A DNA stretch of 64,000 nucleotides from Atopobacter sp. AH10 (lineage in GTDB: Bacteria > Bacillota > Bacilli > Lactobacillales > Aerococcaceae). The stretch covers positions 59,753 to 123,752 of the forward strand of contig NZ_QXPZ01000015.1 of NCBI RefSeq assembly GCF_003664595.1, written 5' to 3'. This document shows, one piece after another, positions 26,319 through 36,108 of the stretch. The position numbers and the translations under genes were made by a program. Position 1 is the first letter of the stretch, and each line of letters starts with the position of its first letter. The notes beneath the pieces were generated by a model, which saw nothing but the letters and a program-made list of their open reading frames with translations, was not told the DNA's origin and did not search any database.

Positions 26319-26411
26319 AGTACTTTTCTCCTACTGCTTATGGACTTTTGCGGATTCGAGAGCTAGGCAAGCCAAAGCAAGTACTTTTCTCCTTCTGCTT
26401 ATGGACTTTTG
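26319..26411. repeat. two 32 bp direct repeats beside yhaM
   Basis: AGTACTTTTCTCCT, A or T, then CTGCTTATGGACTTTTG occurs at 26319-26350 and 26380-26411 with a single mismatch, 61 bp apart. The second copy ends 12 bp before the yhaM stop. Confidence 0.75.
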
Positions 26412-26422
26412 GCTAGTAGAAT

Positions 26423-27370
26423 TTAGCGTTCAGCTGGCTTATAAAAAGCTCGATTATCTAAGCCAAAAATTCGATCGGAATAACTAGCGGGCGCTGTCTT
26501 GTCTAGGGCGGTTTGTATCATATTGCAGGTCGCATCTAAATTATCCAAGCAATGCAACACTTCCGCTTCAAATAATTGTGGACGAACTGGAGACCCATAT
26601 TCCAACAATCCATGATGGCTCAAAATCATATGTTTTAAGAGCACGACTCGTTCATTATGTTGATCAATAGATAGATCTTGACAAGCTTTGGTGATGGCAT
26701 CTTCCATCAAGACAATATGCCCCATCAAATTACCCTCTATCGTATATTCTGTGCCAATAGGTCCAGAGAGTTCCACCGTCTTCCCCATGTCATGTAAAAG
26801 CGCCCCACCATATAAAAGAGAAGGATCTAAACTAGGATATTGCTTGACCATATGCTCAGCCAATCGCAGGATAGATAGCGTATGAAAGCCCAGCCCGCCA
26901 GTAAAGGCATGGTGGTGACGTTTGGCTGCAGGGTAGGTAAAAAAGGCTTGCCCATATTCTTTTAAAATATGGCGGACAATCCGATTAATCGTGCTATCAG
27001 TAATTTTAAAAAGAAAACTTTGCACTTCTTCTGTCATTTCTTGATAGGACATTGGAGGTTCATCCATATACAAGGCAGGATTTCCATCAGGATCGCCTTC
27101 TTTTAGGACCCACAATTGTTCAATCCTTACTTGGGCTTTTTGATTGTAGACTTCTCTTTTACCTATTAAATGCACCACACGGCCACTTTGGAAACGATTA
27201 ATTTCCTCCTCTGTGGCACTCCAATACTTTCCTTCCATCGCTCCAGACCTATCTTGGAAGGTAAAGGCAATATAAGGATTCCCGTTCTTGGCCGTACGTA
27301 CGTCGGCTTGCTTGATCAAGACCTTGGTATTAATCTCTGCATTGACATCTACTTCATATAATTTAGCCAT
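26423..27370 (-). CDS. yhaM: 3'-5' exoribonuclease YhaM
   Basis: 315 residues. An N-terminal OB-fold nucleic-acid binding domain (about 15-90) is followed by an HD phosphohydrolase domain with HHHAFTGGLGFHTL and LLHDMGKTVEL carrying the metal-binding His-Asp pair. Trims RNA 3' ends; in related bacteria it works after endonuclease cleavage. AAGGAG lies before the ATG. It lies downstream of yhaO-yhaN, as in many Firmicutes. Confidence 0.93.
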   Translation of the reverse strand: MAKLYEVDVNAEINTKVLIKQADVRTAKNGNPYIAFTFQDRSGAMEGKYWSATEEEINRFQSGRVVHLIGKREVYNQKAQVRIEQLWVLKEGDPDGNPALYMDEPPMSYQEMTEEVQSFLFKITDSTINRIVRHILKEYGQAFFTYPAAKRHHHAFTGGLGFHTLSILRLAEHMVKQYPSLDPSLLYGGALLHDMGKTVELSGPIGTEYTIEGNLMGHIVLMEDAITKACQDLSIDQHNERVVLLKHMILSHHGLLEYGSPVRPQLFEAEVLHCLDNLDATCNMIQTALDKTAPASYSDRIFGLDNRAFYKPAER

Positions 27371-27534
27371 CTCACTTCTCCTTTCTTGTAACGACAGCTT
27401 TTCTCATCCCCTTGATAAGGCTCTATCTCATTAACTCCTTATCATAAGCACTCGCTCTACCCCTAGAAACACTTCACTAAGGTCAATCAAACAAAGCTTT
27501 ATGAATAGCTTTCTAAAGGCCTAGAGATAAAAGA

Positions 27535-30168
27535 CTATTTCCCTAGTTCAACCACTTGGTCAGCATATTGACAAGCTAAGTGATCAAAAGTCATAAGGAG
27601 AATTTGCTGCTTTTGCCCTAATTCCTTTAATAACTCGTAAGCTTCTCGCCGTCTAACGGGATCAAAATTGACAAAGGCATCATCAATCAGAAGTGGTAAT
27701 TCCTCCCCATGAGCCATAGCCAAACGCAAAGCGGTGTAGAGCTGTTCAACTGTCCCGACGGATAGGTCTTTTAAGGCATAGCGGTCACCGTCTTTTGATA
27801 AAACATCTAATTGCTTCCCTTTTGAAACTAATCTGACATAGCGTCCTTCTGTCAAGCGGGCTAAATAGCCTTCCGCACGTTTAAAGACAGTCTGTATTGA
27901 TTGCCCTAAACGCAAATCTAGGGCTGTTTGAACCCAAGATAAAGCCAACTGATTACTAGCCCATTCTTTCATTTTTTCTCTAATCTCTTGTCTTACTTCT
28001 TCGCTTTCAGAAAGGACCTCTTCATAGCGGCCATCCTCTTCCATTTGTTTGAGCCTAGATGAAACTTCCATCCATTCCTTTTGACATTCTTGTTTTGTAG
28101 CAAAAAGGTTTTTTAAATACTCTTTTTGCTGGATTAGATCACTTGCCTCTATTGGCTGATCCATCTCTTCTAAGCTTTTCAGATAGTCCCCCATTATTTC
28201 CTTAAATTGTAAGCGACTAGCCTTAGCCTCTTGCCGTTTACTATCTCTTTCCACTTGCTCTAAGAGACTCTTCACATCATCAACTTGAACCAAGTCTTCT
28301 AATTTGATCAATCTCTCTTGTATGCGAGTCATTTCGTCTGACAAGCGGGCTAATTGTTGCCGATATAGACTTAGGGTCTTTTCCTTCTCAGCCAGCTGTT
28401 GACCTAAACTTTGCCCTTCTTGGCGATAAGCCCTCACGTCTTTCAATAAACTTTCGAGGCTATTTTCTGCATTCTTGACTGGTATTTGCTCAAAAAGCGG
28501 AGATAAGCTCTTTCTCACTCGATTGACCACTTGCTTTTTCTCTTCCGCTAACTGTTGAACTTCTATTTGACCCTTTCTTACTTGATCCAACAAGTCGCGT
28601 CCACTTTCAAATTGTTTACTGTCAATGAGGTCATCCCTATCACTAATCGGGAAAGTAGCATTCGCAAGAATTCTTTCTAAGTCTTCTTCCACACAGTCTT
28701 TTTTTCTCTGAATAGACTGGAGCCGCTCTTGGGCTAGACTTTCTTTTGCCCCCATACTTTCTGAAAGTTCTGCCTTCATCTTATCTACTTTAACTGTTAA
28801 ATACACTCGACTTAAAAATAAACAAAAGAAGATAAAAGCTAGGACAAATCGAAAGACCCCTAGACTAGTCATACAAAAAGCTATCCCCGCCAATCCTATT
28901 CCAGAAAGAGTTGACACATAGTCCATCAGCTTTTTCTTCTTTTTATCTTGAGAAGACTTGCCTAAATCCACTTTCGCTTTTTCTAAAGCTTCTTTAGCTT
29001 CCTTTTCTTGATAGGCTAAATGCTCTCTCTCCTCTTTCAAAGCGATGACTTGATCAAAATCTTCTTCCTCTAAAGCCAGCTCTCCCTGCCAATCTTCTGG
29101 CAAATGGTGTTCTTCTTTATAAAGAAGTAGTCGGCCTAGCAGTTGACCGTTACTTTCCTTTAAATGGTTGAAGTAACTTTCTTCTTGCTGGATAGCCTCT
29201 AGTTCTTCTTGCCCTTCTAAAAGATTTTCTTCAAAAGCCTGCAGGACTTTATAACGTTCTTGATTGATTTGACCTTCTTCTTCCGCTTCTTTCAATCGTT
29301 CTTGATAAAGCGTCTCTTCTTCTCTTAAATTGGCCAAACGATCTGGAGCTTGACTCACAAAGAGACGATCCTCTTTTGTCAAGGGTGTTTCTTCCTCTTG
29401 GGCTAGTTCCTCTAAGGCCTTATAGCGTTGATAAGTCCCCTCTAGAGACATTAATTGTTCCTTGTGATGATAATCTTCCAAAGCTTTTTGATAAGTTCCT
29501 TCAAGCTTCTCTAGTTTCTCCCCTAATGTGTCCTTCTGTTTTAGGATATTTAAATAGTCAACTTCTTGCTCCTTGAGCACTTTTTTCTTATCCGCTAAGG
29601 CTCGATAGTCTTGAACAAGTTGATCCATCTCTCTCTTCTTCGATTGGGGTGTATAAATTTCTTCGGCTCGTTTTTCAAAAGATTTGCTGATCCGATAGAG
29701 GGTCAAACTCCCTGACCCACTCAAGGTATAAAACAACTGTTGCCATTCTTCTTTTGTCGTGGCTGTCAATTCATGCAATTGTTCCTGATTAAATTCCTGT
29801 AATTCCAAAAAATGTTCCCGAGTCATCCCCTTAAGGTAGCGATCTAAAACTTCTGGATCTACTTCTTCTCCCCATTCATTTCTGATACTGAGGCTCGCTG
29901 TCTTATCCTTACTCCGTTTGATCTTCAATTCCCCAAATTTCTCAGTTTTTAAGGTCAAAGTCCCGGAAATTAAGGCTTGTCCATTCTGGTAATGCGCCAT
30001 TTTTTTCTGATTTTTATTGCGGAAACCAAATAAGAGGGATTCTATAAAGGCGGTCAAAGTCGATTTCCCTGCCTCATTGGCTCCATAGAAAACAACAAAT
30101 CCCGGAGAAAGTTCTACAGAATAGTCTTGAAAGTGGCCAAATTTTTCAATATGTAGGTCCTTAAGCAT
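27535..30168 (-). CDS. yhaN: SbcC/RecN-like AAA ATPase YhaN
   Basis: 877 residues. Walker A in FYGANEAGKST (about 28-38), long coiled coils (about 170-330 and 390-720) broken by a hydrophobic stretch (about 425-460, IAFCMTSLGVFRFVLAFIFF), a C-terminal signature region SVGTVEQLYTALR, and Walker B LPLLIDDAFVNFD. Forms a Rad50/Mre11-like DNA-processing pair with YhaO. The start lies directly after the yhaO stop (TAGATG), so translation is coupled. The membrane-like stretch is also seen in B. subtilis relatives. Confidence 0.88.
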   Translation of the reverse strand: MLKDLHIEKFGHFQDYSVELSPGFVVFYGANEAGKSTLTAFIESLLFGFRNKNQKKMAHYQNGQALISGTLTLKTEKFGELKIKRSKDKTASLSIRNEWGEEVDPEVLDRYLKGMTREHFLELQEFNQEQLHELTATTKEEWQQLFYTLSGSGSLTLYRISKSFEKRAEEIYTPQSKKREMDQLVQDYRALADKKKVLKEQEVDYLNILKQKDTLGEKLEKLEGTYQKALEDYHHKEQLMSLEGTYQRYKALEELAQEEETPLTKEDRLFVSQAPDRLANLREEETLYQERLKEAEEEGQINQERYKVLQAFEENLLEGQEELEAIQQEESYFNHLKESNGQLLGRLLLYKEEHHLPEDWQGELALEEEDFDQVIALKEEREHLAYQEKEAKEALEKAKVDLGKSSQDKKKKKLMDYVSTLSGIGLAGIAFCMTSLGVFRFVLAFIFFCLFLSRVYLTVKVDKMKAELSESMGAKESLAQERLQSIQRKKDCVEEDLERILANATFPISDRDDLIDSKQFESGRDLLDQVRKGQIEVQQLAEEKKQVVNRVRKSLSPLFEQIPVKNAENSLESLLKDVRAYRQEGQSLGQQLAEKEKTLSLYRQQLARLSDEMTRIQERLIKLEDLVQVDDVKSLLEQVERDSKRQEAKASRLQFKEIMGDYLKSLEEMDQPIEASDLIQQKEYLKNLFATKQECQKEWMEVSSRLKQMEEDGRYEEVLSESEEVRQEIREKMKEWASNQLALSWVQTALDLRLGQSIQTVFKRAEGYLARLTEGRYVRLVSKGKQLDVLSKDGDRYALKDLSVGTVEQLYTALRLAMAHGEELPLLIDDAFVNFDPVRRREAYELLKELGQKQQILLMTFDHLACQYADQVVELGK

Positions 30169-31371
30169 CTATTTCCCTCCTAGTTGATCTTCTAATAAAA
30201 TTTTCTGACTCATCTCTTCCACTTCTTGTTGGAAGTCTTCATCCAAGAGATCTAATAAATGTAAGGATTGGAAGGATTTATCCGCTAAAAGTCTGGAAAG
30301 AACCTCTTGATACAAATTAGGCCAGCCATCTGACTTACGTACTTTTTCTAAATCTTCTGAAAAAGATTGGTCGACGATTAATTGTCGCTCGGCTTGCTCT
30401 ATAAAAGTCACCTTAGCTAAGTAGACCTGATTAAAATAGTGGCAAAGGTCAATCTCTCTAATGGCCTGTTTAACTGAAAGAGGAAAGTCTTTGTGAAAGA
30501 TAAAGGACACATCGAGCGCCAATTCCTTAGCTACTGCTGCCTGTTTTCTTTCGATAAAATGTTGAAAATCAGCCAAAGCCTCTTGAAAATTATCCCTTAC
30601 AGGAGCTTCATAGGTCACTTTTTCAAAGAAGAGAGGGGCACAGGGCACAAAGTTTAAACGGGCACCATCAGGGTTAAGTTCCACTAAATAGCCCCCTTTT
30701 TCCCCAACTTCCTTTCGATGACGGCCTTGAATATTCCCAGGGTAAATAACAGGTGGTTGCTCATTCAAACAAGACCTTTGATGAATATGACCCAAAGCCC
30801 AATAATCATATCCTTTTATTAGCATGTCTGCTAGTTGAAAAGGTGCGTAATGATCTTCATCCACATTTCCTGTTGCTTCTGCCCCATGCAATAAGCCAAT
30901 ATGGTAGTCCACTTGATTTCCTTTAGAAGGGAAATCTTGTATGAGATCTTTTTCAATCCATCTCGTATGATAAGAAAAGCCGGACAAAGCCACTCTTTCC
31001 CCCTTCTTTGTGGTAAAGAGCATGGTTTCAACTTTTTCTCCAAAAACATGGACATTGCTTGGCCAAAGCTGATCCCACTCTTCCCGATCGACATAATCAT
31101 GATTCCCGTGAATCAAATAAACAGGAATATCTGCTCGATCTAGTCGACTAAATTCACTAGCAAGTCGCTTGAGCTTTGCGATCGACCGTTCTGCCGTGTG
31201 ATACAAATCACCCGAAATAATCACCGCATCTACTGCTTTATCAATGGCCAAATCGACCGCTTTTTCTAAGGCTTCCTCTGTTGCACTCTTGATCCGTTGC
31301 CTAAGCCCTTGAGCCTTGCTGGAGAAATGGGATTCTTCCAAGTGAAGATCCGCCAAATGTAAAAAAAGCAT
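30169..31371 (-). CDS. yhaO: metallophosphoesterase YhaO (SbcD/Mre11-like nuclease)
   Basis: 400 residues. Calcineurin-like motifs in order: HLADLHLEE (about 5-13), ISGDLYH, IHGNHDYVD, LLHGAE, and GHIHQR, which give the two-metal site. Acts as the nuclease partner of YhaN in DNA repair or end processing. The start has a modest GAGAG upstream. Transcribed with yhaN and probably yheA and yhaM. Confidence 0.9.
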   Translation of the reverse strand: MLFLHLADLHLEESHFSSKAQGLRQRIKSATEEALEKAVDLAIDKAVDAVIISGDLYHTAERSIAKLKRLASEFSRLDRADIPVYLIHGNHDYVDREEWDQLWPSNVHVFGEKVETMLFTTKKGERVALSGFSYHTRWIEKDLIQDFPSKGNQVDYHIGLLHGAEATGNVDEDHYAPFQLADMLIKGYDYWALGHIHQRSCLNEQPPVIYPGNIQGRHRKEVGEKGGYLVELNPDGARLNFVPCAPLFFEKVTYEAPVRDNFQEALADFQHFIERKQAAVAKELALDVSFIFHKDFPLSVKQAIREIDLCHYFNQVYLAKVTFIEQAERQLIVDQSFSEDLEKVRKSDGWPNLYQEVLSRLLADKSFQSLHLLDLLDEDFQQEVEEMSQKILLEDQLGGK

Positions 31372-31412
31372 CTCTTTCTACCTCTACTCTCTTTCTGTCT
31401 TTGGCAATTGAA

Positions 31413-31442
31413 AGAAGCTGGCTCCTATTAGAGCCAGCTTGC
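31413..31442 (-). terminator. hairpin between yheA and yhaO
   Basis: AAGCTGGCTC and GAGCCAGCTT form a perfect 10 bp stem with a 6 nt loop. The T run is weak, so it may be a partial terminator or RNA-stability element inside the operon. Confidence 0.5.
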
Positions 31443-31467
31443 CTTTGCCAGTTAACCAAAATTAGGC

Positions 31468-31815
31468 CTAGCGACCTTCGTAAATATCTTGGATTGGCTT
31501 TGTGATCAGCCGATTGATATCTTCTAAGACTTGGCTCAATTGTTGTTCAGCCGCCATCAGATCTTTTACATAAGCATTGCCACTAGCTTTTTGCCCGACT
31601 TCTTGGGCTTTTTGAATATCTTCTGGATGTATATCTTGCCCTTCCAAATGTTTCTTTTGTAAGTCTAATTGCACTTGACGAAATTCTTCAAAAAGTGACT
31701 TAGCTTCCTCATCATTTTGAATGGCTTGATAAGCTTCTTTCAAGGATTTGAAGGCTGATAATTCACGTAAATCCCGTTCTAATTGATTCGCTGTATCATA
31801 AATATTATTGGTCAC
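31468..31815 (-). CDS. yheA: YlbF/YmcA-family protein YheA
   Basis: 115 residues, all helical, of the YlbF/YmcA/YheA family (FEEFRQVQLDLQKKHLEG is typical). YlbF and YmcA act with Y-box proteins in RNA decay and competence control in B. subtilis; the job of YheA is less clear. The GTG at 31815 is 8 nt after GTGGAGG and fits better than the GTG at 31830, which overlaps that site. Adjacent to the yhaO-yhaN pair, consistent with a nucleic-acid theme. Confidence 0.8.
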   Translation of the reverse strand: MTNNIYDTANQLERDLRELSAFKSLKEAYQAIQNDEEAKSLFEEFRQVQLDLQKKHLEGQDIHPEDIQKAQEVGQKASGNAYVKDLMAAEQQLSQVLEDINRLITKPIQDIYEGR

Positions 31816-32167
31816 AATACTTTCCTCCACTTACTTTTCATTGCTTTTAGTATAGCGAAAATCCTTGTCAGGGACAAGAAGACTAGCTCTTTCTTTTCAG
31901 GCTTATCCTGTCCTAGTTCTTTTAGCCCCTCCTCCTTAACTATACTTTTCTCATCCACGGAAAGAGAAGTGTTATCTAGCGTGTCTCCTAAAATAACGAA
32001 CGAGTCATTTGCGCATCCATGGAAAGAAAAGGACTTTTGATCTGTATATTTCGCCATTTCTAGTATTTAACGACGGAAATTACTAACTTTTGAATGATAA
32101 TGAACTATTTTATCGACTTTTCGCTTATACTCTAAAGTGAATACACCCTAATAGGAGGGGATGTCTA

Positions 32168-33352
32168 ATGTTATCATCTGAAAGCAAAACCCTATTGCGT
32201 TCTCTGCACGGGTGCTTACGCTTAACTATTTATCATTATGATACAAAAAATCAAGAACAATTCGTCTTGCCTTGCCAAAACTATTGTCAAGAAATTTACG
32301 ACTATAAAGGCATGGTAGACTACAGCAACAATTTAGAAGAAGCCTACACTTGCTTATTCGGGGAATTAAACGAAGCCTTTTTGAGCTGTCGGACTGAAGC
32401 AGGAGTGACGATTTTAGGGCCATTCCGCTACGACACACTAGCGAAAAAGGATTTAGTCAAACTCCTTGAAAAGCAAAATGTTGATCCTATTAAAGTTGAC
32501 CAACTGTATAAAATCTTATCTACTTTACCCATCTATTCTATAGATAAGACGACAGAACTTCTTACCCTTTTACTCGCCTGCTTAGGTCAAATTCAAGAAG
32601 AAATTGATCCTCATAAACTACGCCTGTTTGGTAACGCCTATCGTGTGAAAGTAGATCTGTCTCGTCTTCGAATTTTAACCTCCAAAGATAATGAATATGA
32701 ATTATCCTTATACGCTCATGAAGCCGCCATTAAGGAGTATGTCAAAGAAGGCAAGGGAGCGGTTGATATTGCTCAACCTTTTACCCAAACCTACGCTGGT
32801 AATTCCATTCGCTATGAAAAAGATTACTCCTTGATCATCTTAGAATTGTTAACCCATACAGCGATCACTTCTGGCTCTACCATTACCGATGCCTATAAAC
32901 TTCGTCAAGCTTACCTTGCTGAGAATGAAAGTGCCCAAAGTTTGGAAGAAATTATGGTCGTACGTGCTGCAGCTATCTCTGCCTTTAAGTCTATTATTAG
33001 CGACGCAAAGAAAACCTGCTCCAACCCATTTATTACATCCGTTCTCCAATACATCGACTTGAACATCCACACAGATCTGAAAGTTAATGCTATCGCCGAC
33101 TACTTCCACATCAGCGGAACCAACTTGCGCAAACAGTTCAAACAAGAAGTGCATGTGCCGATCAAGCGCTACATTTTAAGTTGTAAAATGGATTTAGCGA
33201 AAAAGATGCTTTCGTCTGGCGCCTCTTCTACAGAAATTGCCAAGGCTCTCTCTTTCTCCGACCAATCCCACTTCTCCCGCTCCTTCAAATCTTTTGAAGG
33301 GATTACACCAATGGAATACAAGCGGGCTAATATAGGTAAAATTATTCCTTAA
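32168..33352 (+). CDS. AraC-family transcriptional regulator
   Basis: 394 residues. The C-terminal 100 residues carry both helix-turn-helix motifs of AraC proteins (LKVNAIADYFHISGTNLRKQF and STEIAKALSFSDQSHFSRSF, then GITPMEYKR). The 290-residue N-terminal part is unlike the cupin sensor and resembles long AraC regulators of Firmicutes; I recognise no ligand domain. TAGGAGGGG precedes the ATG. No partner gene reads divergently in an obvious way, so its target is unknown. Confidence 0.85.
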   Translation: MLSSESKTLLRSLHGCLRLTIYHYDTKNQEQFVLPCQNYCQEIYDYKGMVDYSNNLEEAYTCLFGELNEAFLSCRTEAGVTILGPFRYDTLAKKDLVKLLEKQNVDPIKVDQLYKILSTLPIYSIDKTTELLTLLLACLGQIQEEIDPHKLRLFGNAYRVKVDLSRLRILTSKDNEYELSLYAHEAAIKEYVKEGKGAVDIAQPFTQTYAGNSIRYEKDYSLIILELLTHTAITSGSTITDAYKLRQAYLAENESAQSLEEIMVVRAAAISAFKSIISDAKKTCSNPFITSVLQYIDLNIHTDLKVNAIADYFHISGTNLRKQFKQEVHVPIKRYILSCKMDLAKKMLSSGASSTEIAKALSFSDQSHFSRSFKSFEGITPMEYKRANIGKIIP

Positions 33353-33379
33353 TCTAGCCTTTCATCCTATGTTTCTTAT

Positions 33380-33487
33380 AAAACTACCCCCATCAATCGA
33401 GAGGGGGTAGTTTTTTTCTTTCCTAAATCTGTCGTAATATTTTTTTACAAACTGTCTAGGATCGAGTGGGGGGTAGTTTTTTCTTCT
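33380..33487 (+). terminator. terminator of the AraC gene with a duplicated 3' half
   Basis: AAACTACCCCC (33381-33391) pairs with GGGGGTAGTTT and a T run. About 65 bp downstream the stretch ATCGAG...GGGGGTAGTTTTTT then CTTTCCTAAAT recurs (about 33461-33495) without a matching left arm, so it looks like a partial tandem duplication. Confidence 0.75.
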
Positions 33488-33599
33488 TTCCTAAATTTCC
33501 CCAAAACTTATCCAAGGCTCAAAAGAACATGGTGAAAAAATTTAAGGGGATTTTGCTTACTTTGAAACTTAAAAGACAAGTCGCCTTAATGCCTGACTC

Positions 33600-33677
33600 C
33601 CCCTAAAAAAACAGCGAGTATAAATGATGTTCAATCCTCATTTATACTCGCTAGCATTTTTATAGGGCTAGTGTCAA
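33600..33677 (-). repeat. palindrome-centred repeat, copy 3 (divergent)
   Basis: GCGAGTATAAATGA (33614-33627) and TCATTTATACTCGC (33638-33651) make a perfect 14 bp stem with a 10 nt loop. AGTGTCAA at 33670-33677 matches the TTGACACT end of copies 1 and 2 in the minus orientation. The centre differs from the other copies. It may end transcription of the LPQTG gene. Confidence 0.65.
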
Positions 33678-33785
33678 CTAACTTGTAAGACTGTAGATAT
33701 AAGAAGACTGCCCTTTGATTTTTAAGGCATAAGCCTCTTATTGACTAATGCTGCAAAAGCCTATGAATTTACCTTTTCGAATCCA

Positions 33786-35456
33786 TTAGTCCTTTTTCTT
33801 GATAAAACGAGCTACTGCCCCAGCTGCAAGCAGGCTTAAACCAGCAAAAGAGCTCAGCAGAACTTCACCAGTTTGTGGCAATTTCTTTTTCTTGTCCGTC
33901 ACAATAGTCGCTGGTGATTTAGCTTTTTTCGTGCTTGGATCAGATGGCGTCTTTTGGATTTTCAAAGATGGAATTCCCTTAGCCCCATTTTCTTTCTTGT
34001 CTTTAGACCCCTTAACTTTCTCTCCATTGGAATCTTTACTACTTGCTTTTTCTTTTCCTTTTGAAGCAGTAGCTGAATCTTCTTTCTTCTTATCTTGATC
34101 TTTTTGGCTAGCAGTTAGATCTTCTTTTTTCTTATCTTGATCTTTTGGGCTAGCAGCTGGATCTTCTGTCTTCTTATCTTGATCTTTTGGACTAACAGCT
34201 GGATCTTCTTTCTTCTTCCCTTGATCTTTTGGGCTAACAGCTGGATCTTCTTTCTTCTTATCTTGATCTTGATGTGCCTTCAATAGTTCTGCCACTAAAT
34301 TCATCACAGACTCTTTCTTTTTAGCACGATCAATCTGATCATGATACATCTTGCCAACTATTCCTGCCTTGTTCAACTGCTGATGAGCTAACTTTTTAGC
34401 AGCTTTCAAGTCTTCTTTTGCCTTATCTTTTTCTGCTTCAGCCACTTCGCCATCATTCTTTTTATCTTTATCTGCTTCTTTTGCAGCTTGTTCTTTTTTA
34501 GCTTCTTCAGCCAATTCTTCCGGAGTCATTAATTCACGGTAAGTTTTGCTGAGTTCTTTCATCATTTCATCTTCTTGATGAGATTGCGCCTTTACTGCTT
34601 TATAAGCTGTTTTGAAACTGCTGATAGCTTTTTTTAGCTCATCTTTCTTCTTCGTCAACTCTTTTTCTGCACTTGCTAATTTTTCCTCTGCTTCTTTGAC
34701 TTCTGCTGTCAATTCTTCCCATTTGATGGCATCGACTTTCTTTTTAGCTTCTTTCACTTGTTGAGTCAAGGCGCTAGCACTTGCTTTGAAATCTTTTTTC
34801 TCTTGTTCAGCGGCTTCTAAATCGTTTTCCACTTCTCCTTGCTCAACTAAACGGTCTCCCGATTTCTTTTGCGCACTTTCATAGATCGTTGTCTTTTCCT
34901 TCACCAGCGCCTCAGCAGCTTTGACTTTCTCCATAGCTGCCTTTTTTTCATCCTCTTTATCACTCTTCAGTTTTGGATCAGCTTTAGCGGCTTCTAGGGC
35001 TTTTTCAGCTTGGATCAATTCTGCATTAAACTTCATCACTTGTTCATTAATCTTTTCTAGCTCTTGCAGGAGAGATTCATTTTTTTGATCTAACTCCTTC
35101 ACTTTTTTCTCTAGTTCCGCTTGTTTAGCTGCATCCGCTTCTTTGGCCTTGGCTTCTTTTTCCTTTAACTCTTGCAATTCTTTTACCGATAAATTAGCTT
35201 CTTCTAAGGCTTTCAGAGCTTCTTTTTTTGTTTCATCTATCTTCTTCACATCATCTACCTGACTAGCAATAGCCTTCTTCACTCTTTCCACATTCTGTTT
35301 AGCTTCTAAAACATCATGCAAGAGTTTGCTGCTAGTGCTGTCGGTCGTATAAGTTCCAGTAGCTTGATCGCCATCCTTTGCATGAATGACAGGCGTGCTG
35401 ACTAATAAGCCAGCTAGGGCTAAACTAGCTGCAGATAAGGTAGTTAGTTTACTCAT
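33786..35456 (-). CDS. LPQTG cell-wall-anchored coiled-coil surface protein
   Basis: About 556 residues from ATG 35456, 7 nt after GGAGG. Signal peptide (LTTLSAASLALAGLLVSTPVIHA), then a long charged coiled-coil region (about 35-330), then five imperfect 14-residue repeats of the type KDQDKKKEDPAVSP (encoded by 42 bp DNA repeats, about 34074-34268), a Lys/Ser-rich spacer and the sortase signal LPQTG followed by a hydrophobic stretch and KKKD. Likely covalently fixed to peptidoglycan by sortase A. Ligand unknown; could be an adhesin. Repeat number may vary among strains. Confidence 0.88.
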   Translation of the reverse strand: MSKLTTLSAASLALAGLLVSTPVIHAKDGDQATGTYTTDSTSSKLLHDVLEAKQNVERVKKAIASQVDDVKKIDETKKEALKALEEANLSVKELQELKEKEAKAKEADAAKQAELEKKVKELDQKNESLLQELEKINEQVMKFNAELIQAEKALEAAKADPKLKSDKEDEKKAAMEKVKAAEALVKEKTTIYESAQKKSGDRLVEQGEVENDLEAAEQEKKDFKASASALTQQVKEAKKKVDAIKWEELTAEVKEAEEKLASAEKELTKKKDELKKAISSFKTAYKAVKAQSHQEDEMMKELSKTYRELMTPEELAEEAKKEQAAKEADKDKKNDGEVAEAEKDKAKEDLKAAKKLAHQQLNKAGIVGKMYHDQIDRAKKKESVMNLVAELLKAHQDQDKKKEDPAVSPKDQGKKKEDPAVSPKDQDKKTEDPAASPKDQDKKKEDLTASQKDQDKKKEDSATASKGKEKASSKDSNGEKVKGSKDKKENGAKGIPSLKIQKTPSDPSTKKAKSPATIVTDKKKKLPQTGEVLLSSFAGLSLLAAGAVARFIKKKD

Positions 35457-35611
35457 AGGGATTCCTCCATTTAGTGACAAGTACTTGTCAATTGTTATAT
35501 TCAGAATTCTAGAAAAAGCATACCAATAGCCATAAAGCGCTACAATCTAAAAAAAGAGATCTTATCTTTTACTTAGAAAAATCTTATACTGTCTAAGATT
35601 TGTTTACTTTT

Positions 35612-35794
35612 TTAGATTTTGACTTGATTTACCCGCTTTCGTTTCTCCTTGATGGCTTCTTCTAGGTCAAACAGATACTTCCCTAAAGACTCTAAGTTCT
35701 CCCTTGATCTTTCTCCTTTAAACCATACAATCCACTTTGATCTATCTCCTTTAAACCCTAGAGGCCACAAATAAACCCTGAATTTCACTTTCAT
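35612..35794 (-). CDS. small protein, 60 residues, unknown
   Basis: A short basic frame with AAGGGAG 4 nt before the ATG. It contains an internal repeat, FKGDRSK and FKGERSR, encoded by two near-identical 20 bp stretches (CTTGATCTTTCTCCTTTAAA and its variant). The rest is helical and charged. I do not recognise it. It could be a real small protein or a chance frame; the ribosome-binding site and internal repeat favour some coding history. Confidence 0.35.
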   Translation of the reverse strand: MKVKFRVYLWPLGFKGDRSKWIVWFKGERSRENLESLGKYLFDLEEAIKEKRKRVNQVKI

Positions 35795-35903
35795 CTGTCT
35801 CCCTTTGCGAAAAATTTAGGGGGGTGGCTAACTTGAACTTGAAATTTACGACACAAAAGTTCAACCAGTAAATCTTGGCTCTTTTTTAGAATGCGGGAAC
35901 ACA

Positions 35904-35952
35904 AAAAGGAGGGGCTATTTAGTCAAAGACTAAAGCATCCCCCTCCATCTTT
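35904..35952 (-). terminator. terminator of the class A PBP gene
   Basis: GGAGGGG (35908-35914) pairs with CCCCCTCC (35939-35946), with inner TTTAGTC / GACTAAA pairing. On the minus strand it is followed by TTTTTG. It lies about 160 bp after the PBP stop. Confidence 0.75.
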
Positions 35953-36108
35953 CAATTTTAAAACCTGACTATTCCAACAAAGAACTGCTAAGTATTGCCA
36001 GTTTAAGCCTTTTCCTCCGTCTTTCTCCCTTAATCTTATTCCAGCTATAGCTAAGAAAGTGGATCCCCCTTAAAATAGCTTTCCCTAAGCAGCTGCTATT
36101 AGGTCACT

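Noticed and set aside
31812..32057. 81-codon frame upstream of yheA
   Set aside because: No ribosome-binding site before its ATG, low-complexity composition, and it overlaps the yheA start region; not listed as a gene.
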